A stretch of DNA of 7,037 nucleotides from Anaerolineales bacterium (GTDB lineage: Bacteria; Chloroflexota; Anaerolineae; Anaerolineales; Villigracilaceae). Within the stretch, counting starts at the first letter, position 1. Each line of letters begins with the position of its first letter. Under the pieces are notes generated by a model. That model worked only from the letters and a program-made list of their open reading frames with translations, did not search any database and was not told the DNA's origin. Positions 5,473-7,037 of this stretch are shown one piece after another. The DNA lies in the NCBI GenBank assembly GCA_016789485.1, contig JAEURE010000140.1, positions 1 to 7,037 on the forward strand, read 5' to 3'. The translations under genes were made by a program, and so were the position numbers.

Positions 5473-5501
5473 TACACAATTGTACTATTTTCAGTTGTGT
5501 A
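5473..5501. promoter_or_regulatory. 29-bp near-palindrome upstream of the deaminase gene, candidate operator
   Basis: TACACAATTG (5473-5482) and CAGTTGTGTA (5492-5501) are 10-nt inverted arms with one mismatch, separated by 9 nt. It lies 30 bp upstream of the chosen deaminase start, within a divergent region between it and the condensing-enzyme gene. The form and place suit a dimeric repressor site or a stem in the 5' leader. No regulator is encoded next to it, and no clear promoter hexamers could be fixed for either direction in 5444-5642. Confidence 0.4.
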
Positions 5502-5642
5502 CGGAGTAGCTTTTCAGATTAATTGGGGTTTTACTAACTAATGTTAAACATCCTTGCCCGGGGTTGGGTTGAGAACCTTGCCCTTTTTATCAGACCCTGC
5601 GGAAGATTTGCAGAGGCGAGTTACTAAAAGGAGTTTGTTGCC

Positions 5643-6884
5643 ATGTCTGAAAATTTACAGAGCCCATCATTTTATGAACGTCCCAACGTGGAGAAGTCAA
5701 CCATTCCAATTGCAGGCGGTGTACCCATTGGACTGGAGGGGATATATAGTGCTGAATTAGGGATCGGCGGCGCCTACGGCTCTTGGGGAGAAAGTTATAA
5801 CAATTTGCGCCTGCCTTCTTTAGTGGAGCATCGTCTGGGAATGCCGCTTGGCAAGGACGATATTTTGAATTTATCTGAATTAGGATTTGAGTACCGCCAA
5901 CATATTCATGATTTGGACAAAGCGCAGCATCTTGAGTTGGAAGTGGAAGTTGGCGCCCGCCTGCTGCGCAAGGCTTTGGAGGTTTGTGGTTGGAAGGCGG
6001 CAGAGGTAGAAGGTGTTCTGATTGGGATGAGCGGGCCAGTCTCCAGTGATTATATTTCGCGAATTTCACTCCTGGCCGGTATCCCTGAGACTGCGCTGAA
6101 AGTTAGCGTGCACAAAGCCTGCGATGGATCCATGGGGGCATTACATTTGTCGTTGAATCCGCGCCTTTCGAAGCCGGGACAAATTAATATTGCAGAACAT
6201 TTGCACGGTAAGAAGGTGTTGGTTGGCGGCATTGAAGGGTTAAGCCGTTTCATTTGCGACGCCAAAGATAAGAACGCCCTGCAATTATTTGGCAATGGCA
6301 TGGGGGTGATTGGAGTAATTCCAGGCGAGAATATGAAATTTCTTGCAGGCAGAAGCTATGAAAATTATGACGAGGAGGGTTTGCTGGCGGTGCGGATGAG
6401 TTACCCACATTCACGCTTGCAGACTTCAGGAAGTTCGCTGGTTGATGTAGTGCAGGAGGATGCCGATCATATTCGTGTGGCTGGGTTGATGAATGAGCCG
6501 AAGAATGGTGATTCGATTGAAATGGCTGGTTTGATGGGCATGGTCAAGTTGTTTGTACGCACAGGAGTGCAAGTGGTAGAGGATGTTTACAGGGATTATC
6601 AGGTTCTCATGGACAAGCTCGGGACCTCCGGTAAATCCATTTCCATGGGAATTGTCCATCATGCGAACTATAAGATCAATGCCTTGAAAGCCAAACATCT
6701 TTCGAAGCTTGGCATTAATTTTCCGATGCCTTGGTTATTAAGTGATTTCGGGAATGTGAGCGCGGCTTCGAATATTATTGCTTTCCTGCGCCAGTTAAAA
6801 AATATTCATCCGGGCGACCATATTCTCTTTGACGGTTTTGGCGCAGGCACATATTATGATGTGATGACCGTATCTATGGGATGA
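5643..6884 (+). CDS. KAS III-type (FabH-like) 3-oxoacyl-ACP synthase family protein, long form
   Basis: 413 residues with the thiolase fold of beta-ketoacyl synthase III enzymes. The Cys-His-Asn triad is visible: C160 in HKACDGSMGAL, H339 in VHHAN (FabH has HQAN) and N371 in FGNVSAASN (FabH has GNTSAAS). FGNGMGVIGV (216-225) matches the FabH FGDGAGA loop, and MAGLMGMVKLFV (294-305) resembles FabH's MAGNEVFKVAV. KAS III enzymes condense acyl-CoA with malonyl-ACP to start fatty acid synthesis, and relatives act in other acyl condensations. It is about 95 residues longer than typical FabH: an extended N-terminus of about 45 residues before the Cys, plus about 45 extra between Cys and His (179 residues versus about 132 in E. 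coli FabH). The substrate is therefore uncertain. AAGGAG (5628-5633) lies 9 nt before the ATG. No acyl carrier or other fatty acid gene is adjacent. It appears to be a single-gene unit ended by the terminator at 6918. Confidence 0.85.
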   Translation: MSENLQSPSFYERPNVEKSTIPIAGGVPIGLEGIYSAELGIGGAYGSWGESYNNLRLPSLVEHRLGMPLGKDDILNLSELGFEYRQHIHDLDKAQHLELEVEVGARLLRKALEVCGWKAAEVEGVLIGMSGPVSSDYISRISLLAGIPETALKVSVHKACDGSMGALHLSLNPRLSKPGQINIAEHLHGKKVLVGGIEGLSRFICDAKDKNALQLFGNGMGVIGVIPGENMKFLAGRSYENYDEEGLLAVRMSYPHSRLQTSGSSLVDVVQEDADHIRVAGLMNEPKNGDSIEMAGLMGMVKLFVRTGVQVVEDVYRDYQVLMDKLGTSGKSISMGIVHHANYKINALKAKHLSKLGINFPMPWLLSDFGNVSAASNIIAFLRQLKNIHPGDHILFDGFGAGTYYDVMTVSMG

Positions 6885-6917
6885 GACAGGTTTTTTCAAG
6901 CATCGGATGATGGCCTC

Positions 6918-6969
6918 AATAAAATAAAACTGACCCCTGCAATTTTGCAGGGGTCAGTTTTATTTTATT
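6918..6969. terminator. Strong bidirectional intrinsic terminator between convergent genes
   Basis: A 52-bp perfect palindrome with 25-nt arms. The GC-rich core ACTGACCCCTGC (6929-6940) pairs with GCAGGGGTCAGT (6947-6958), and A-rich and T-rich flanks supply a U-tract in both directions. It terminates the condensing-enzyme gene (stop 34 nt upstream) and the leftward glmS, whose stop codon lies inside the right arm. Confidence 0.95.
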
Positions 6970-7037
6970 CTACCGTCACGCTCTTCGCAAGATTTCGCGG
7001 TTGATCAACGTCCAGGCCACGGATGGTGGCGATATGA
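6965..7037 (-). CDS. glmS: Glutamine-fructose-6-phosphate aminotransferase (GlmS), C-terminal end, cut by right edge
   Basis: Only the last 23 codons plus the stop lie in the window. They read HIATIRGLDVDQPRNLAKSV followed by TVE. The ending DVDQPRNLAKSVTVE is the highly conserved C-terminal tail of GlmS isomerase domains, identical to that of E. coli in QPRNLAKSVTVE. GlmS makes glucosamine-6-phosphate from fructose-6-phosphate and glutamine, the first step towards UDP-GlcNAc and peptidoglycan. The gene converges on the condensing-enzyme gene, and its stop codon sits in the shared terminator palindrome. The 5' end and any control element lie outside the window. Confidence 0.95.
   Translation of the reverse strand, partial: HIATIRGLDVDQPRNLAKSVTVE

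Noticed and set aside
5552..5583. Direct repeat CCTTGCCC, two copies 24 bp apart
   Set aside because: Only 8 nt long and not placed on a recognisable promoter; it could easily occur by chance.
5590..6069. A 159-codon minus-strand open frame
   Set aside because: It is antisense to the FabH-like gene, with low-complexity Pro- and Arg-rich translation and no ribosome site.
1..7037. CRISPR arrays, insertion sequences, tRNA or rRNA genes, phage or plasmid genes
   Set aside because: No regular direct repeats, transposase-like frames, cloverleaf structures or phage motifs were seen. Every long frame is explained by chromosomal metabolic genes.

Overview
The window is an ordinary-looking bacterial chromosome segment of moderate GC content, with short intergenic gaps, Shine-Dalgarno-type ribosome sites and consensus sigma70-type promoters. 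It most resembles Chloroflexota, probably Anaerolineae-like. That placement is an inference from the style of the NuoI N-terminus, the Pro/Thr-rich lipoprotein linker and the gene order, not from a search. No mobile element, CRISPR array, tRNA or rRNA was seen.

Left part (1-2861, minus strand): a respiratory complex I operon read leftwards in the order iscX, nuoB, nuoCD (fused), nuoI (running off the left edge). Genes overlap or nearly touch (11 nt, 1 nt, 15 nt gap), each nuo gene has a strong AGGAG-type ribosome site, and a near-consensus promoter (TTGACT, 16 bp, TATAAT) lies just upstream of iscX. The leading gene is a small IscX-family iron-sulfur assembly protein, placed before the NuoB subunit that carries cluster N2.

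Middle (2862-4236): a divergent promoter region, then a plus-strand pair. The first gene is a winged-helix regulator with a cysteine-bearing C-terminal domain like that of the Fe-S-sensing SufR regulators. The second is a two-helix membrane protein of unknown function. The pair ends in one or two hairpin terminators. An Fe-S-sensing type of regulator divergent from an iscX-complex I operon is the most interesting arrangement here: it suggests, without proving, that complex I expression is tied to Fe-S cluster status.

Right part (4237-7037): a minus-strand pair, a deoxycytidylate deaminase-like enzyme followed by a lipoprotein whose ribosome site and start codon sit in the loop of a perfect 15-bp inverted repeat. 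Then comes a 199-bp divergent region with a 29-bp near-palindrome, a plus-strand KAS III (FabH-like) condensing enzyme of unusual length, a very strong bidirectional terminator, and the last 23 codons of glmS entering from the right on the minus strand.
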